The notes below the pieces were generated by a model. The model was not told the origin of the DNA and made no database searches. It saw only the letters and a program-made list of their open reading frames with translations. This document shows, in pieces, positions 5,963-6,839 of a DNA stretch of 6,839 nucleotides (position 1 is its first letter; every line of letters begins with the position of its first letter). A program made the position numbers and the translations under genes. This DNA comes from Actinomycetes bacterium (GTDB taxonomy: Bacteria > Actinomycetota > Acidimicrobiia > Acidimicrobiales > RAAP-2): assembly GCA_021795095.1 (NCBI GenBank), contig JAJYPU010000100.1, positions 1 to 6,839 on the forward strand, read 5' to 3'.

Positions 5963-6839
5963 TCACAGTAATGAGGCCGGCAGGGCTTCGGTCGTGACGA
6001 GGGCGAGCCGCCGGGTCGGACGGGTCATCGCCACGTAGAGCGTGCGCAGTCCCCGGTTGGTCGTCTCGCCCGTCAACGAGCCCCGGCACGCGATGCGCAG
6101 CGGCTCGAGCACGACAACCGCGTCGAACTCGAGGCCGTTGGCGCTCTCGGCGGCCAGCACCACCAGGTCGGCGCCGAGGCCGGCGGACTCGTCGTCGCGC
6201 GGGTCCACGGCCGCGAGACCCCTCGCGCGAAGCGTCGCCACCACGCGCTCGACCTCGGACTCGATGACGATCACCGCCACGCGACCAGGCTCGACGGCCG
6301 CGCGCTCGCGCGCGGCGGCTTGGGCGAGCGCGTCGTCGAAGCGATCGGCGTCCACCACCTCGACGATGGGATCGACGCCCACCCGTCGAACGGGCCGCGG
6401 GGGCTCGAGGTCGGGCGCGGCGAGCGCGAGCACCGGCGCGGCGAAGGCCAGCACCTCCTCGGGCGTGCGGTAGCTCACCGTAAGGTCGACCCTGGTGGGG
6501 GGACGGCGCGGGTCGAGCACGGCGAGCACCGTGTCCCAGGAGGCGCTCGAGGACGCCGTAGTTGCCTGACCCATGTCCCCGACGATGGTCATCGACCCGG
6601 TCAGGTCGCGCCGGTGCAGGATGCGCAGCTCCATCGGCGAGAGGTCCTGGGCCTCGTCGACGACGATATGGCCGTAGGTCACGAATTCGGCCTCGTCGAA
6701 CTCGACCGTGGTGGTCACGTTCTGGCGAGCAGCCTCACGCAGCGCGGCCGCGCGCACGTCGCCGCGGTAGCTGTCAAGGTCCACGCCGTCGAGCACGAGC
6801 GGGTCGGTGGCCTTGACGACCGCGCGGGGCCGGCGCCGC
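5963..6839 (-). CDS. helD: HelD/HelR-type RNA polymerase recycling ATPase, C-terminal part
   Basis: The frame is open to the right edge, so only the last 292 or so codons are present; the Walker A motif and the clamp-opening insert regions are outside. Helicase motifs appear in order from the readable start: HIVVDEAQDLSPMELR (Walker B, DEAQ at about 6658-6647), GSMTIVGDMGQAT (motif III), VSYRTPEEVLAFA (motif IV region with the conserved Arg), NGLEFDAVVVLEP (motif V) and RTLYVAMTRPTRRLALV (motif VI, near 6050-6000). DLSPMELR with GDMGQAT, and the PPRPVRRVG segment, point to HelD/HelR rather than UvrD, PcrA or RecB. HelD proteins dissociate stalled or drug-bound RNA polymerase from DNA; in some actinobacteria HelR gives rifampicin tolerance. 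The gene lies 49 bases before ctaE on the same strand, with no obvious link to respiration. Confidence 0.85.
   Translation of the reverse strand, partial: RRRPRAVVKATDPLVLDGVDLDSYRGDVRAAALREAARQNVTTTVEFDEAEFVTYGHIVVDEAQDLSPMELRILHRRDLTGSMTIVGDMGQATTASSSASWDTVLAVLDPRRPPTRVDLTVSYRTPEEVLAFAAPVLALAAPDLEPPRPVRRVGVDPIVEVVDADRFDDALAQAAARERAAVEPGRVAVIVIESEVERVVATLRARGLAAVDPRDDESAGLGADLVVLAAESANGLEFDAVVVLEPLRIACRGSLTGETTNRGLRTLYVAMTRPTRRLALVTTEALPASLL

Overview
The window is high-GC DNA with all seven recognisable genes on the minus strand, so transcription runs from the right edge to the left. It looks like an actinobacterial chromosome. The evidence is the cluster order ctaE-qcrC-qcrA-qcrB, a di-haem membrane-anchored QcrC, a three-helix Rieske protein with a twin-arginine-like motif before its third helix, a QPDWY motif in cytochrome b, and GTG starts. 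Secreted-protein linkers made of runs of Thr lead me to guess an Acidimicrobiia-type lineage, but that is only an inference.

Layout, in transcription order. At the right edge (5963-6839) is the C-terminal part of a UvrD/Rep-superfamily ATPase of the HelD/HelR type, which removes stalled RNA polymerase from DNA. A 49-bp spacer follows. Next come ctaE (cytochrome c oxidase subunit III), qcrC, qcrA and qcrB, joined with zero spacing or 4-base overlaps. Together they encode the complete cytochrome bc1 complex and one oxidase subunit. Three bases after qcrB begins a secreted protein that resembles the phosphodiester glycosidase (NAGPA/DUF2233) fold. Twenty-two bases further on is an arginase/formimidoylglutamase-family gene that runs off the left edge.

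How the genes work together. QcrB oxidises menaquinol, QcrA takes one electron through its Rieske cluster, and the di-haem QcrC passes it directly to cytochrome aa3 oxidase, of which CtaE is a part. The other oxidase subunits (CtaC, CtaD, CtaF) are not in the window. The glycosidase-like and arginase-like genes are packed tightly behind qcrB and probably share its transcript, but nothing in their sequences ties them to respiration.

I see no mobile element, CRISPR array, RNA gene or clear terminator, and no gene-free stretch above 50 bases. Most of the window is conserved respiratory core. The two points most worth a second look are the arginase-family protein with Asn in place of a metal-binding His, and the unusual secreted NAGPA-like protein coupled to qcrB. 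I do not see convincing evidence of a new multi-gene system.
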